64,000 nt of DNA from Euglena gracilis (Eukaryota; Euglenida; Euglenophyceae; Euglenales). Numbering within the stretch: the stretch's first letter is position 1; the number at the start of each line of letters is the position of its first letter. Below are positions 1-30,400 of this stretch, piece by piece. The translations under genes were made by a program, and so were the position numbers. The notes beneath the pieces are model-generated. The model was not told the origin of the DNA, searched no databases, and was given only the letters and a program-made list of their open reading frames with translations. The stretch lies in NCBI GenBank assembly GCA_039621445.1, contig CP154956.1:54540251-54604250 (forward strand), written 5' to 3'.

Positions 1-2
1 GA

Positions 3-635
3 TCCCCAGACTTATCACAAGTCAAACGAACCACCAGTTTGTTGGGTAGGGCAACCTACATCAAAATTAAGCGTAAAGGACAGAAATTCCATAAGTGGGA
101 AAGGGTTGTGTCCATACCCCAGTGTCCCCAAATAAGCCCATTTCATTTAATGATGAGCTGTGTGGCTGCTACACGTTCATTCGTCAGACCTGGGGGTCCC
201 CTCCTAATTTCATTAAAAGCCCCCTTCAGGGCCATAAGCGCAGACACTGTTGCTTCTATCACAAAAGACTTTTTGGCCAAACATGGGGTACCCCCCCAGG
301 TGTGGGGGGCCCACTCCACCAGAGGAGCAGGGGTTGGTTTACTCAAAAAATTGGGCCTTTCAGCACAAGAAGTTTGCGAAATTGGCCAGTGCAGGGGGGT
401 GGAGGCTTTTACAGCCCATTATCAGAGACTTGGTGCCCAAGGTGCCTTAGAACATGCCCTGGCCCCCTTCATTTCAGTGCACAATCTGGCCTCACAAGGG
501 CAAAGTGCGGAGCCCGAGGTGTCTCGTACTCCCTCGAGGAAAACCGACAAGGGAGGAAGGGACACCGAGGGCGAAGCACAAAGACCGGGCTGTCGGGCTG
601 GGTGGGAAGAACGGCCACGGTTTGCCACGTGTTGA
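3..635 (+). pseudogene. Tyrosine recombinase (DIRS/Crypton-like), C-terminal part
   Basis: The frame is open from the window edge, so the N-terminus is missing. It reads like the catalytic half of a tyrosine recombinase, which cuts and rejoins DNA through a covalent tyrosine intermediate. Visible are a beta-rich KGQKFHKW stretch, a KAPFRAIS segment typical of eukaryotic mobile recombinases, the box HSTRGAGV (HxxR) and the candidate nucleophile in AHYQRLG. After about residue 150 it runs into Arg/Gly-rich sequence containing the AAGTGCGGAGCCCGAGG repeat found again at 1.0-1.15 kb, so the true C-terminus is probably near 470-500 and the rest is read-through. No ATG or full-length partner is visible. 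Identification as a recombinase fragment is fairly sure; Crypton versus DIRS cannot be decided. Related N-terminal fragments may lie at 24.5, 56.6 and 60.4 kb. Confidence 0.65.
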
Positions 636-1260
636 CCGCATCTCCAAGGTCTCCAGCTGCTGCGGCCACTCCTCCAGGACGTCCGCGGCCATATAATTCC
701 AATTTCTTCTCCACTGCATTGCTCATCGAAGTCGAAATTGAAATTTGATAATTGACTTCTCAATTGAATTTCGTCTGGTTCGTGTTCTTCTGGATATTGA
801 GTTGATATTGACTTCTTTTCTCAGTTCTTCCTCGTTCGTGAACTCTGCTCCTTTCTTCTGGGCGTCGAAGGGCAAGTTAAGAATCGGCCAACTCCGGCGA
901 AAAAGGCACTAGGCGGGACCTCCTAACCCAGCGCACCAAAACAATCACACAGCAGCGCACCAAAACAATCGCACAACAAACCGCCGGCGAGCAAGGCATG
1001 GCCACACAATGGCAAAGTGCGGAGCCCGAGGTGTCCAGCCGGCAAAGAAAGCAGGACCCCATCATCTCCAAGTGCGGAGGCCGAATGGTCCGCCGGCGAC
1101 CACGGCATGGCCTCAAAATGGCGAAGTGCGCAGCCCGAGGTGTCGCGACCTTCACTCTTACACCAAAGTATAAAGGCTCCAGTAGTCCAGGGAGGCCGAC
1201 AGACATAGGACGGAGGGACCCCCCTTGCGAAGCACAAAGCCAAGATGGGACGTTCTAACT
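499..1260. repeat. GC-rich repeats sharing GCAAAGTGCGGAGCCCGAGG
   Basis: The core is at 501-523, 1013-1035 and, with changes, 1122-1144. The stretches 985-1035 and 1093-1144 are about 50-bp near-copies beginning CCGGCGA and including AAGGCATGG or ACGGCATGG. No gene is evident between 640 and 1260. Confidence 0.6.
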
Positions 1261-3427
1261 CCAAGGAGGTGAGAGCTCAGGGATCTACTCCTGAACCCTG
1301 ACCTCGGGCAACCTGTCTCGTCATTTTTCGGAGGGCAGACATGAAATTCATCTGTCTTAAATGCAGGTTGTGGCATTTTTTTTAAAAAATGCAGTGGTGT
1401 GGGATGGAAGGTTGCAGGAATCCGTGAAAGGTTTGGTCAGGTGAGCAGTTAAGGAAGCGAACACCGGGACGAGAAACACAAGAACAAAGTAGATGGACTG
1501 CGTCACGAAACTGCTGTTTGCCATGAAAAATACAACAGCCATTCTGCCAATTCATTTCTGGACAGGAAAAATGCAATTGCCAGTCTACCAACTCATCTGA
1601 CGAGATATCCCATCGGTTTTCTTCTTCGGCATCCTTCTCTCTGGGAAATTACATAGAATAAAAGAAATGAGTACCCACCAATTTAATCCCCTGAGGCTTC
1701 TGAATTTTAACCCATCAAATGGTTGCAAGGTCAGCCCAAAGTAGGGCACACCCCACCAGACCGCCTCACACGATCCATAAAATTTCCGTGGCAGTATTTA
1801 ACCCAAAAAATTCACAGAAAAATATCAGACTGAATTTAAATAAATAAATAAAGCCACACAAAAAGCGCCGCTTTCCATTCACTCCAAAAAGAACGCCCTC
1901 TTTGAGATGGTACTCATTCTGTCGGTACTCTGGGCCTCGTGTTCTCTTTCTTTCTTCCTTCCTTCCTTCCTTCCTTCCTTCCTTCCTTCTTTCATCCTCT
2001 TTCTGATCTTTCAGGAGAAGAAAATATACTTAACCAAACCAGGAAAGGTGACGGAAACCGACCATAAAACAGGGGGACGGAATTTTGTTCTGCACTCGAA
2101 ACTCGACGGGGTACAATCAAAATTTTCAAATGAGAAAGAAGACAATTACTGAACAGCAATTTGTTCACGGATGAGCAGCTAGCCCCCCCAAAAAGGTAAA
2201 TTGGTCAGAGTAGAGCGGAGGATAGCGAGAGATACAATGTGGGAAGAAGCAAGAAAACCTGCGACGTGGCAATCCGAAGACCTTGAGGACAGAAGAGGTG
2301 AGGACAGAAGCAATGAGTCCAACCCGTTGGCAGAAAAAAGGTTTGCTTCTGCACTGAGTTTCAGAAAACCCCGAGGAGTCCCCACAGAACCCCACAGTAC
2401 CCCCCCCCCACACATCCCCCACCCCCACCCACCCCCACACTCCCCCCACACCCCCCACAATACCCCACATGAAATTATTCGCGCTGTGTGGGCTGCTGTG
2501 GGGGTATTAGGTGTTGGAAACATTGGGTGTTGGACACCCCTGGTTGCACAGGAGGGGGACCTTGCTATTTTGGTTCTGGGGGGGAGGGGTCCACTGGACG
2601 AGGCCGAAGGCCGAGTAAGTCAAAAAATGCTGCCGAACTCTATGTGAGTGCTTTCTTATGTTTCCTTTAGAAGCTTTAGAAGGATTAAATGGTCAGAAAC
2701 ATTGAAAAGTTCTCAAAAATCAAGGTCAAACTGTTTCCTTGTGACAACAGAACAGATGTTGCCACTGATGCCAACTTCTCTGAAGGGATTCGACACAGCC
2801 CAAACGTTTTCTTAAAGACTCCGGGGGGGGGGGGGGGGGTGCTGAAATGATATTTCAGCTCAGTTGCCCAAAGTTTATTTTAGGAGACCCCCCAGGGGGG
2901 TTAGCAGCCTGGCTGGGATCTGCTGGCTGGAAAAGGAGTTGGTTGGCTGCTGGACCCCCTCCGGGGTCCCTCCGGCTTATTAAAACCCCCAAAAAATCGA
3001 CCAAAACAGAAAAATTTTGAAGGTACTCTGTAAATGAACTGGCCTCGGCGAATGGAGGGATAAAGATCAAATGAAACAGAGGGCGAATGCGGAAGCATCT
3101 GTGCAGTGGGTAACGAGCAGGAGACTTCACAGGGCGATAAGAATGAAAACAAATGAGCGGATCGGCTAGAAAAAACACCACACATTCAGTGCATCAATTC
3201 GGAGGGGGGGGGTGGCTTGAAAGCACAACAGAGAGTTTGAGAAATGTTAACCACCTCAGCCCATCTTAAATCGAAACTCAGCTCAACGTAAAGCTCAACA
3301 TGTACTTTCACGTCAGGAAACCCTTTAATTGAAACGATATTCAAAGGTGCCCTGTCAGAAATCAATTCAAAAAATCTGAATGCACTGGGCGTCGGCCTGG
3401 GTTAGAGTGGGCAAAACAATGGCAGGG
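1261..3427. other. No gene recognised; simple sequence and C-rich tracts
   Basis: Contains a (CTTC)n run at about 1945-1990, a CCCCACAC-rich stretch at 2395-2470 and a pure G run at 2823-2839. The short open frames lack recognisable domains. It lies downstream of the stop codon of the minus-strand GTPase gene and may include its 3' flank. Confidence 0.5.
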
Positions 3428-22340
<18,913 letters not shown>

Positions 22341-22349
22341 CTGCAAAAT

Positions 22350-24180
22350 GGATGGATGGGAAGATTAAAGAGAATGGGAAGAACAAAAATGAAATGCCAT
22401 TTCACAACCAATTGTCACTTGAGGTTCTCCAGCGGAAAAAAAAGCAAGATAAATATGGAGGAAAAAAATGCCAAAAATGGGGGAAATGTTTTTTAAACAA
22501 AAAATTATCTATACATAATCTTCATATATACAGTGTGCCAAAAAAGTTTTCATACCCCTCGAGCTTTGTGGGTGAGTTCTTAACCTCAATCCTCAAAGTC
22601 TATATTAGCCATGGGCTGTGGCGATGGTGTGCGCACTAGCTAGGCCCCACCCACACAGCAGTACCCCAGCAGCCTGCCACAAGGATGCGCAAATCTGAGG
22701 CCAGTTTTGTGAGAGTAATGTTTTTTTTCAATTTGTGATCTTGTTTTTTGCCACGCAAACCACAGTTCAGGCAAGGGGACGACTTGGTCAATACTGGGGG
22801 GGGGGGGGCGACTTGGCCAAAATCATTTGGACTGCCTCTTTTTGGTAAAATCATGCAAGGTGACCACAGAATGACCCGAATTGGGCCAAAAATGCTCGAA
22901 ATTGGCCAGAAAACTCCAGAACTGGCAAAATTGACAAAAAATTGGCTTAAAATGCTGAAAATGCAGCCTCCAGTGATGACAAGTTGATTCTGCATTAATA
23001 CAAGGATGTGGATCACCGTATTCTCCTGTGAGTCACACAGCGAGAATTACCAGCACCAAAAATATTTCACAAATTGGGAATTTCCTCGTAGAAAACTTGG
23101 ATGTTAGCACCAAAAAAAAAGGATCACCAGACCCGAATTATTTAGCCTCAAAACTTGCAATTTGGCAGCACGACCAAATTTTAACCAAGATTAGGCAATT
23201 TCCAACCATAAAAAAAATTGCACCCTCAAATCTCCAAACCTGGGTTGTGAGGCTCTTGGTTTTGAGACTCTTCAGGCTTGGGCAATGATAATTTTGCCCA
23301 AGCAATTAATTTGGGTTCAAGTGATTAACCATGTTAATGGGGGGATTGGCATCGACCAAATTTCAATTAACCACGCCTTTCCCTAGATTATTCAACTGAC
23401 TATCGCCAAATCAATTTTCCCCCAAAAAAATAAAAAAGGGACGTCCTTTGTCCACGTAAACATGGCCTGAACCCCCCCCCCACTTATAACCCCCCCCCGT
23501 ACACCCCCCCCGCCCCCCCCCCCCCTCGGGCCGATCAACCAAACCTTGACTATAACCCCCCCAACCGCCCTGGGGAAGAAAAAAAGCGGCCGCGAACGAT
23601 TTTTCTTTTTGACACAACCCCAACTTTTTGAGTGCCATTTTTGTCCAAATTTGTCAAAAATTGCGAATTTGGGATGTTTCGGGTTCATTTTGGGGGGTCG
23701 GTTTCAACCAACAATTCCTTACTTCTAACCCCCCATTTACAACCTCCCCTTCGGCTGACCAACCAAACCAGATCCTATAAACCCCGGGGGACTTGTAAGT
23801 GGGGGGGGTCGCTGAGCTCTTATTTCTTTAGAGTAAGAACGAAGCTTACCACCCCGGCGACGGGGGGTCCGCCCCCCCCGCCCCCCCCCCCCTGGGTAGG
23901 TCGGGAGCCCCAAGGATTATCGATGTGATTGGATTTCCTGGCCCCCAAAGAGAATAACCTATAGGTTAGGGGACCTCCTTCCACAACATTGGGACGCCCT
24001 GTCGATCGGTATGCGCGGTTTGGGCCAACTCCTCGCATACGGCCGTTTTGCGGTTTTGGGCCAGTTTTGCCAGTTTTGGCCATTTTGGGCCCGTTCGGGG
24101 CCCGAAACCGTAAATTGGCTGTATCTCGGGCTAGACGAGGAGTTGGGACCCAAACCAGGGGGTCAATCATGAGTTTTTAT
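22350..24180. other. Upstream flank of the GTPase gene; repeats only
   Basis: 22.75-23.04 kb is an incomplete copy of the 759-bp family defined at 33.4 kb (AATGCAGCCTCCA, CTCCTGTGAGTCACACAGC). 23.46-23.81 kb is a G/C-capped element with word TTATAACCCCCC, followed by the GCTGAGCTCTTAT...GAAGCTTACCACC border also seen at 13.88 and 47.1 kb. A promoter or first exon of the GTPase gene could lie here but none could be identified. Confidence 0.5.
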
Positions 24181-24186
24181 ATCGAG

Positions 24187-24309
24187 AACTGTGTCCAAAG
24201 ACACCGGTTCGGGCGTGAACCCGGTGACTAGGACACCGGTTCGGGCTACCGCCCGAACCGGTGTCCTAGTCACCGGGTTCACGCCCGAACCGATGTCTTG
24301 GACACAGTT
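24187..24309. repeat. 123-bp near-perfect hairpin
   Basis: Arms of about 58 bp built from GACACCGGTTCGGGCG words and GGTGACTAGGACACC, separated by about 4-5 bp and read back in inverted order. Abuts the left end of the 24.3-26.4 kb element. Confidence 0.85.
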
Positions 24310-24530
24310 TTTGAAACCGTGTATCGGAGGCTCTGGGTTCACGCCCGAACCGGTGTCTAGGGACACACGGTCACGAGCCAAAAATTCTGCTGGTGTGGGG
24401 GGTTGGGGCAGCGCACTGGTGCACACGGTAGTAACCTGGCCGGCGTACATGAAGAAAAACCTGCCAAGAATAGTAATACGGTCTTGAGGCTGCCGCCGCA
24501 CCTCGGGAAACCCCAGCAGCCCACTCACTT

Positions 24531-24980
24531 TTGTTTGGGGAAACATTTGTCAACAGTTGCCCCCGTGGTGGTCTTGTGAAAGGCAAAACGGTGGTGCTGG
24601 CAGCTGCCCGGGATTTCCAAAAGGTTTGCGAGCTGCGTGGGGCAACGTTTGACAAACTGGACGACTGGCTCTTGGCATTTGCCCTTTGGACGGTAAAAGT
24701 CGCGTGCCGATTTGATCACGGTGACGAGAAGCAACAGGCAGCCGCCACCCAGCGCAAAGAAATTTTGTGAATGCCAAGCAAAAAGCCGAAGAACAGGAGG
24801 TGCCTGCAGTGTCCGAGGAATAAATTTTGCGGCTCTTTGACTTGAAAAACTGGAACCACTTTTTGGAGAACCAGAGGGAATTTATTGTTGATTGCCTACA
24901 ATTTGGGCCAAAGCCTGAGACGTTTTTGGAGCTGACGGTGAGGTGTTTTCATCCGTCAGAGCGGGAGGGGGTGACCAAGC
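24531..24980 (+). pseudogene. Recombinase-like N-terminal fragment
   Basis: Broken frames. LDDWLLAFALWTVKVACRF resembles LDEYLCAFAKHVF at 60.43 kb and LDEVLVGWVRWCV at 56.85 kb in spacing and hydrophobic pattern. After a stop at about 24820 a second stretch reads LFDLKNWNHFLENQREFIVD and FHPSEREGVTK, apparently resuming beyond the nested insertion at 26230 as VTEVLVEYPKQK. Assignment to the core-binding domain of a tyrosine recombinase is inference. Confidence 0.4.
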
Positions 24981-24981
24981 A

Positions 24982-26226
24982 CCTATGACAGATTCCAAAT
25001 TTTAGCCCGCGGTCGGCTGCGGTCGGCCGCGGTCGGCTGCGGTCGGCCGCGGTCGGCTGCGGTCGGCTGCGGTCGGCAGCGGTCGGCAGCGGTCGGCAAA
25101 GTAGTTGGCTGTAGGTGGGGGGCAGGCCAACAAAAAATGAGCATATATGACAATCACACAATCCATTGTTGCCGACTTTTGGCCACTTTTCGCTGCTTTT
25201 GGCCAGTTTTTGATGCTTTTGGACTGCTTTTGGCCACTGTTGCCGACTTTTGGTCGACTTTTGCTGCCTTTGCCCATTATTTCCTGCCTTTTGCTTTCTT
25301 TTGGTCACTTTTGTTGCTTTTGCCCACTTTTTGCTGTGTTTTGGCTGCTTTTGGCCAGCTTTTGCTTTGCTTTGACCTCTTTTGACCACTTTTGGCCTCT
25401 TTAACCCACTTTTGACCACTTTTCTCTGCTTTTGGCCATTTTTACCCACTTCTGGCCATTTTCAGGACACTTTACACGTCTTGTTGTTGCTTTTGACATC
25501 AAGAGCAGTCAAACGTGACCTAAAGATGGCCAAAAAGTGGCAAAACATGGTTAAAATGGCCAAAAGTTCCAAAAGCAGGCAAAAATAACAAAAAAAATGC
25601 CCAAAAATGGCCCAAAATGACCCTGCTTTTGGCCGATTTGGGTCACTTTAGCAGCTTTTGTTCACTTTTGGCAACAAACTGGCGCAAAATGCTCAAAATG
25701 GTCAAATTGGACCAAAAAGAGACCAAAAAAAATGGGCAAAAATAACAAAAGAAAAGGTCGAAAATGGCTTTAAATGGTCAAAAATGGCCCTAAATGACCC
25801 AAAATGGCCCAAGAGCACGACAAAATGGCCCAAAATTACAAGAAGTGGGCAAAAAAATGGCCAAAAATGGTCAAAATAGGTCAAAATGGGTGAATTATGG
25901 TGGCAAATGGGCCAAAAGGGGACAAAAGCGACCAAAAATGGCCAAAAATGGCCAAAAGTGACCAAAGTGGCCAAAAGTGACAACGTGAGCCAGATGAGCC
26001 AGAAAAATCTCAACATCTGGGATAAAAATGAGCCTAATTCCTCATTCTCACTGAAAAATTGACATCAATTATAAAAAAGTTGCGCGGTCGGCTGCGGTCG
26101 GCTGTGGTCGGCTGCGGTTGGCTGCGGTCGGCACCCCACCTATGACAGTCCTGAAACCCGCGGTCGGCCGCGGTCGGCTGCGGTCGGCTGCGGTCGGCTG
26201 CGGTCGGATGCGGTCGGCATAGGTGC
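24982..26226. mobile_element. Nested GGTCGGCTGC-capped insertion with giant TTTTGGCC/GGCCAAAA inverted arms
   Basis: Bounded by GCACCTATGACAG and CGGCATAGGTGC (CACCTATG inverted). Tandem GGTCGGCTGC units at 25011-25099, 26085-26130 and 26160-26218. Between them 25.17-25.48 kb is rich in CTTTTGGCCACTTTT and 25.53-25.99 kb in its complement. Confidence 0.55.
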
Positions 26227-26318
26227 CTGGGGGTGACCGAAGTTTTGGTGGAATACCCAAAACAAAAAGTGTGTCAGAGCAATCAACAAAACGCCAAGAA
26301 CCTCTCCGGTAGTCCAAG

Positions 26319-26440
26319 TCACCGGTTTCCCGCCCGAACCGGTGTCTTGGACACCGGTTCGGGCGGGAAAATTTCCGCCCGAACCGGTGTCCAAGACACC
26401 GGTTCGGGCGTGAACCCAGAGCCTCGACACACGGTTTCAA
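26319..26440. repeat. Palindromic GACACCGGTTCGGGCG words, right side
   Basis: CCCGCCCGAACCGGTGTC, a 3-bp centre, then its inverse, followed by a second pair and the right end of the 24.3-26.4 kb element. Confidence 0.8.
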
Positions 26441-26513
26441 GGGGGGGGGTGACCGTTTTTAAGGTTCCCGGGGCCTGGTTGTGCCAGCTTTGGGTATTCG
26501 GGGACCCCTGCAG

Positions 26514-26529
26514 GGGGGTCTGAGGGTGG
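26514..26529. repeat. 16-bp direct repeat, left flank of RT element
   Basis: GGGGGTCTGAGGGTGG, identical to 30582-30597. Could be a target-site duplication. Confidence 0.7.
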
Positions 26530-27494
26530 TGAAGGGACATGCCTACAAACTGGAACAGAGGGCTGAGACCTTGTTGCAGGAGTTAGGAAAGGGGCTGGAT
26601 GGATATATCCAGTACAAGACAAAAAGGGAAGGAGACCCTGTGGATTTTGAAGCCTGGAAATCAGCAATCATCCGGAGGGTGAAGGAGAAACTCACAAACT
26701 CCGACAATGCCATGTTCCCCACAGGAGACACAGGCCAGAAAGAAATCCGAGCCCTCCAAGAGCATTTGGTGTTCCTGAAGGAAGACCGGGCACCGCATGT
26801 TGTGGTGGCCATGTGCAAGTACAGATATATGTATGAACGGAATCAATATCTGTACGAGGGGCACACCTTTCAGGTGGACAAGGAGGACCCACAAGCCCTG
26901 ACCCAAAGGCATTGGGATTTCCACGAAAAGAGAGGACTTCAGCCCAACAGGCACATCCCATATATTTATGGAATCTGGAAATCTGCCAAAAGGAATTTAC
27001 GGTGGATAAGTGGTGTGAGAAAAGACAAGGAGGAGGGAAAAGGACAGGAGCAAGTAAAGCCAGAGGGGTCTATTGCAGGCGCCGGCAAGGAGTTGGTGGG
27101 TGTGTGCTCACAAGTGATGCATTCCCTCCGAAGCAAGGATGCCCACAACCGCAGGAAAGGGTTCGCCAAGGCATGCTGGTTTGTCGAATCGGTCGAGGAG
27201 GTGGCACAGCCATTGCGCTTTGAGGCCGCAGATGTGGCCAAACGGGGTGCAACGGCAACCACAGTGGATTTTGTAACAATGTACCCCTCATTCGACCAGA
27301 ACCTGTTGAAGGACAGGCTCAGGGATGCGATTTGTGAGGCTTGGGAATGGGAGGAAAAGAAATTGGAAAAGAGGCACCAGCTGCGGGCAAGGAAAAGACG
27401 GGTGGGTGCACCTCACACCAGAGGAAGCAGCACAGGATGCTTCTGGAAGCTGGTCAAAGGAGGGGGTGCTGGAGATGGTGGAGTTTGTGATTGA
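26530..27494 (+). CDS. Retroelement polyprotein, part 1: reverse transcriptase fingers to motif A
   Basis: Open frame without a nearby ATG (first in-frame ATG at 26710), starting directly after a 16-bp sequence that is repeated at the end of part 2. It resembles Penelope-like and related reverse transcriptases: LKEDRAPHVVVAMCKYRYMY corresponds to the segment before the fingers, HIPYIYGIWKSAKRNLRWIS to the Y..pK.HK...R motif, and VDFVTMYPSFDQNLL to palm motif A with its catalytic Asp encoded at 27267-27269. The frame is lost after EWEEKKLEKRHQL; the protein evidently continues in part 2, so a +1 shift, a small intron or a one-base insertion lies at about 27.33-27.45 kb. GIY-YIG endonuclease is not seen. 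Confident for RT, moderate for the Penelope-like assignment. Confidence 0.75.
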
Positions 27495-30400
27495 CAATGG
27501 GTACATCAGGAGGGGAAGCACGCTGCTGAAACAGGTGAAAGGGTTTGGAATGGGGTTGGCGTGTGCACCCCAAATTGCCAACCTGGGCTGCTACCCTGTC
27601 GAGAGAGATTTTGCTGCCACAAAGAAACCTGAGGACCTGGAGTATAATTACCGTTTCATTGATGATATTCTCTCGCTTTCCGGATGCATCCCGACTGCAG
27701 AGCAGTATGGCATGCTGTACAAACACACAAAGACCAATGATGGGGAACTTGTGTACCTCGGCATGGTCCTCAAGTGGCTCCCACTGGTACGCACGGGGGA
27801 AACGAAGTTTATCACCGGGATGCATTTCAGAGATTGCACATACCCAATCCGAATCAGGAGGTACCCAGGGGCAGGGTCAATGGTCACAGACTCCCAGCGC
27901 TTGGGGGTCCTCACCGGCCAGTTCATCAGAGCACAAAGGCTGTGCTCTACGTTGCAAATGTTCAAATTCGCAGTGCAGGGCATTGCCCTGGCAGCCACCC
28001 GTCGGGGTTATTTCAGACATGAACTGGACCGCATGTGGGGCAAATTCCTTGCTGATTGGTGGAAAGCGGAAGAAATTCGGCGGGGAGAGCTGCGTTCGTG
28101 GTTCCGCAAAATGACTCGTGTGGTCAGGCTGCAAGTGCAGAAGGAGGGCACGGAGCACAGCAAAGCTGCACCATTTGCAAAGAAACTCTGCCGGTTTGGA
28201 AGCGGTTGTTTGTACCGAGACGTTGGGTGCCCATTCCAGCACAAGGTCCCAGTCCAACAGCAGCCGGCATGCCAACGTTGCTGTGGGCACAACGGGGAAA
28301 TAGTCAGGAAAAACCAAGCAACCTTGTGGTTAGCAGCCCCGGATGGGTCGTGTCTGTTCCATTGCGCCGCCATGTCTAACGAGGGCACTGTGGCATTGGA
28401 ACTGCGCCGCAAAGTGGCAGCTTACGTCAGGGAGGAATGGGATACGGAGATGCCTGGTTTGGGAATGTCTGTGGGACAGATCCTGACAACCCTGGGCTGG
28501 GACAAGGAGGGATATCTGGCTTCAGTGGTCAGCCATATCCATTGGGCTGAAGAACCGGAGCTGGCTTTGTTGCCTTCTGTCTTGAAATTCAGACTGCGGG
28601 TGTTTCTGGACCATGGTGACCATTGGCAAGAGTGTACGCAATATGGCTCCACGGGTCCCCTCAGGCGGGTGGTGTTCCACCAAAACAGGGGACATTATGA
28701 CGCGATCCTGATGGATGGAAGCCCAGATCCAGAGAGGAGCCACCACACAACCCACTGGAAGGTGAGGAAACCGCTGCTTGTGGTGCCAACCAGGGCTGAG
28801 AACAAAGCCGAAGCTTACCAGAAAGCTGCGCAGAAGCGCAGAGCAAAGATCAGGAGGGAGAAAGTCGAAGCGAGTCGCCAGGGCAGTGTTTCCATTGATG
28901 ACGACGTGGAGATGCTGATGAGTTTTGCAGCCGATTTTTGCCCCCCTGAACAGAGAGAAGCTGTGACACGAGTGTTGGGTGCAGCAACTCCATGGCAAGC
29001 TTTGGGGGTCCAGGAAAACACACCCAGCCAGGATTGCACGGCAGTCTACAAGAGGATCAGCCTTCTGATCCACCCGGATAAATGTTCCCACCCAAAAAGC
29101 AAAGAGGCTTTTCAGAAGCTGGGAGATGCGAAGGATTGGGTGGATGACAGAGAAGCGTGGTACGCAAATTACCAGCACAGGGAGGCGTCCGACCGACTGG
29201 CAAGGTGTTGGGCACTCTGGGTTGCCGGAGGCGGTCAGCTAAACACCTTGCAAGTAGAAGAAGACCTGCAACGCCACTGTGGTTTGGGAGAGGAGGGCGT
29301 GTTGCGCATACAGCTGGAGGAGGAGGCCGAGTGGCAGCATGTCGGTTTGGCATGGGCAGAAACCGAGGTACTGCTGGAGAGCAAGCCCAGGCGAAGCACA
29401 CGCACCAGGACCCAACCTCAATGGTACCAGAGCGAACAAACAGAGCACAGAGAACAGAGGCGCCAGGCGAGGGCGTCAGGAAAAGAGAGGTTCTCTTCTG
29501 ATGGGGACACAGAAATGGCAGCAGAAGAGGAGAGCCACGACTGGAAGGAAGGGGAGCGGATAGGCGAGGCCAAAAACCCTGGTCCTCCAGTCACAGCCAA
29601 AGGGGGTCCCTGGGGACAAAAAAGGCGAGAGCCGGGGCATGCACCAAGAGCCCAACAAGCTCCTGGAGGCAGCCAGCCCCACCAGAAATGGCACCAACCC
29701 GTTCAGCAAAACAAAGCAAACAGTGCCAAAGGCTGGACCACAGTCCGAGGCACCGGAAAATCAACTTCTACACACACTCCCAACCACCCGCCTCGCACGC
29801 GGTCGCGTCGTGACAGCGCAAGCTTGATTTTGCCACCGCAGTTTGGAGGTAACCACACCAAAGGTGGACACACTCACACCAACACCAACACCCCCAGCAA
29901 TGGCAAGGTGTGCTGGTTTGGACAGCGGTGTCTATACCCATACTGTCCGTACCAGCACCCAGCCAACTGGTGGGGGTACACCCAAAAAGTGCAGCCCACA
30001 GAGGGGGGCTCCCCATGGGGAGGGCGGGGCAGACCGACGGGGGAACAGCGCATGTGCAAATATGGGATGGGATGCTGGTGGAGGACCACCTCATGCCCGT
30101 ATGCCCATCCCATTGAGAACAGCAACGGGAGACAGCAACACAACAACTGGGAACCACACCAAGAGCAAAGAGCCCAGGGTGGGTCCAAAGGGTCGGGGAA
30201 GCAGCAGCAACAGCAGCAGCCCAGCAAGCAGCAGCGGAAAGCATTTCCTTCCCAGGGGGACCCGGCGGGCTGTGGTGGTAAAAAGGGCCCACTGCAGGTG
30301 ACACCGGTACCCGCCGGCACGCAGTGGAGGAGTAGGCCCCTTACCACCCCGAGCACCTCTTGGGAACGAAATCGAGCAGCAACAGAAGCAGCAGCAGCAG

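Larger units (their letters stand above)
24313..26438. mobile_element. Inverted-repeat element with recombinase-like fragment
   Basis: Left end 24313-24358 (GAAACCGTGT..GAGGCTCTGG..TTCACGCCCGAACCGG) and right end 26394-26438 are near-perfect inverted copies, about 45 bp, closely related to the palindromes on both sides. Interior 24.5-24.97 and 26.22-26.3 kb hold broken coding sequence; 24.98-26.22 kb is a nested GGTCGGCTGC-bounded insertion. Confidence 0.65.

Noticed and set aside
23820-24170. Pro/Arg-rich frames as genes
   Set aside because: Within dispersed repeats (GCTGAGCTCTTAT border, GGCCAGTTTTGGCC words); no conserved domain.
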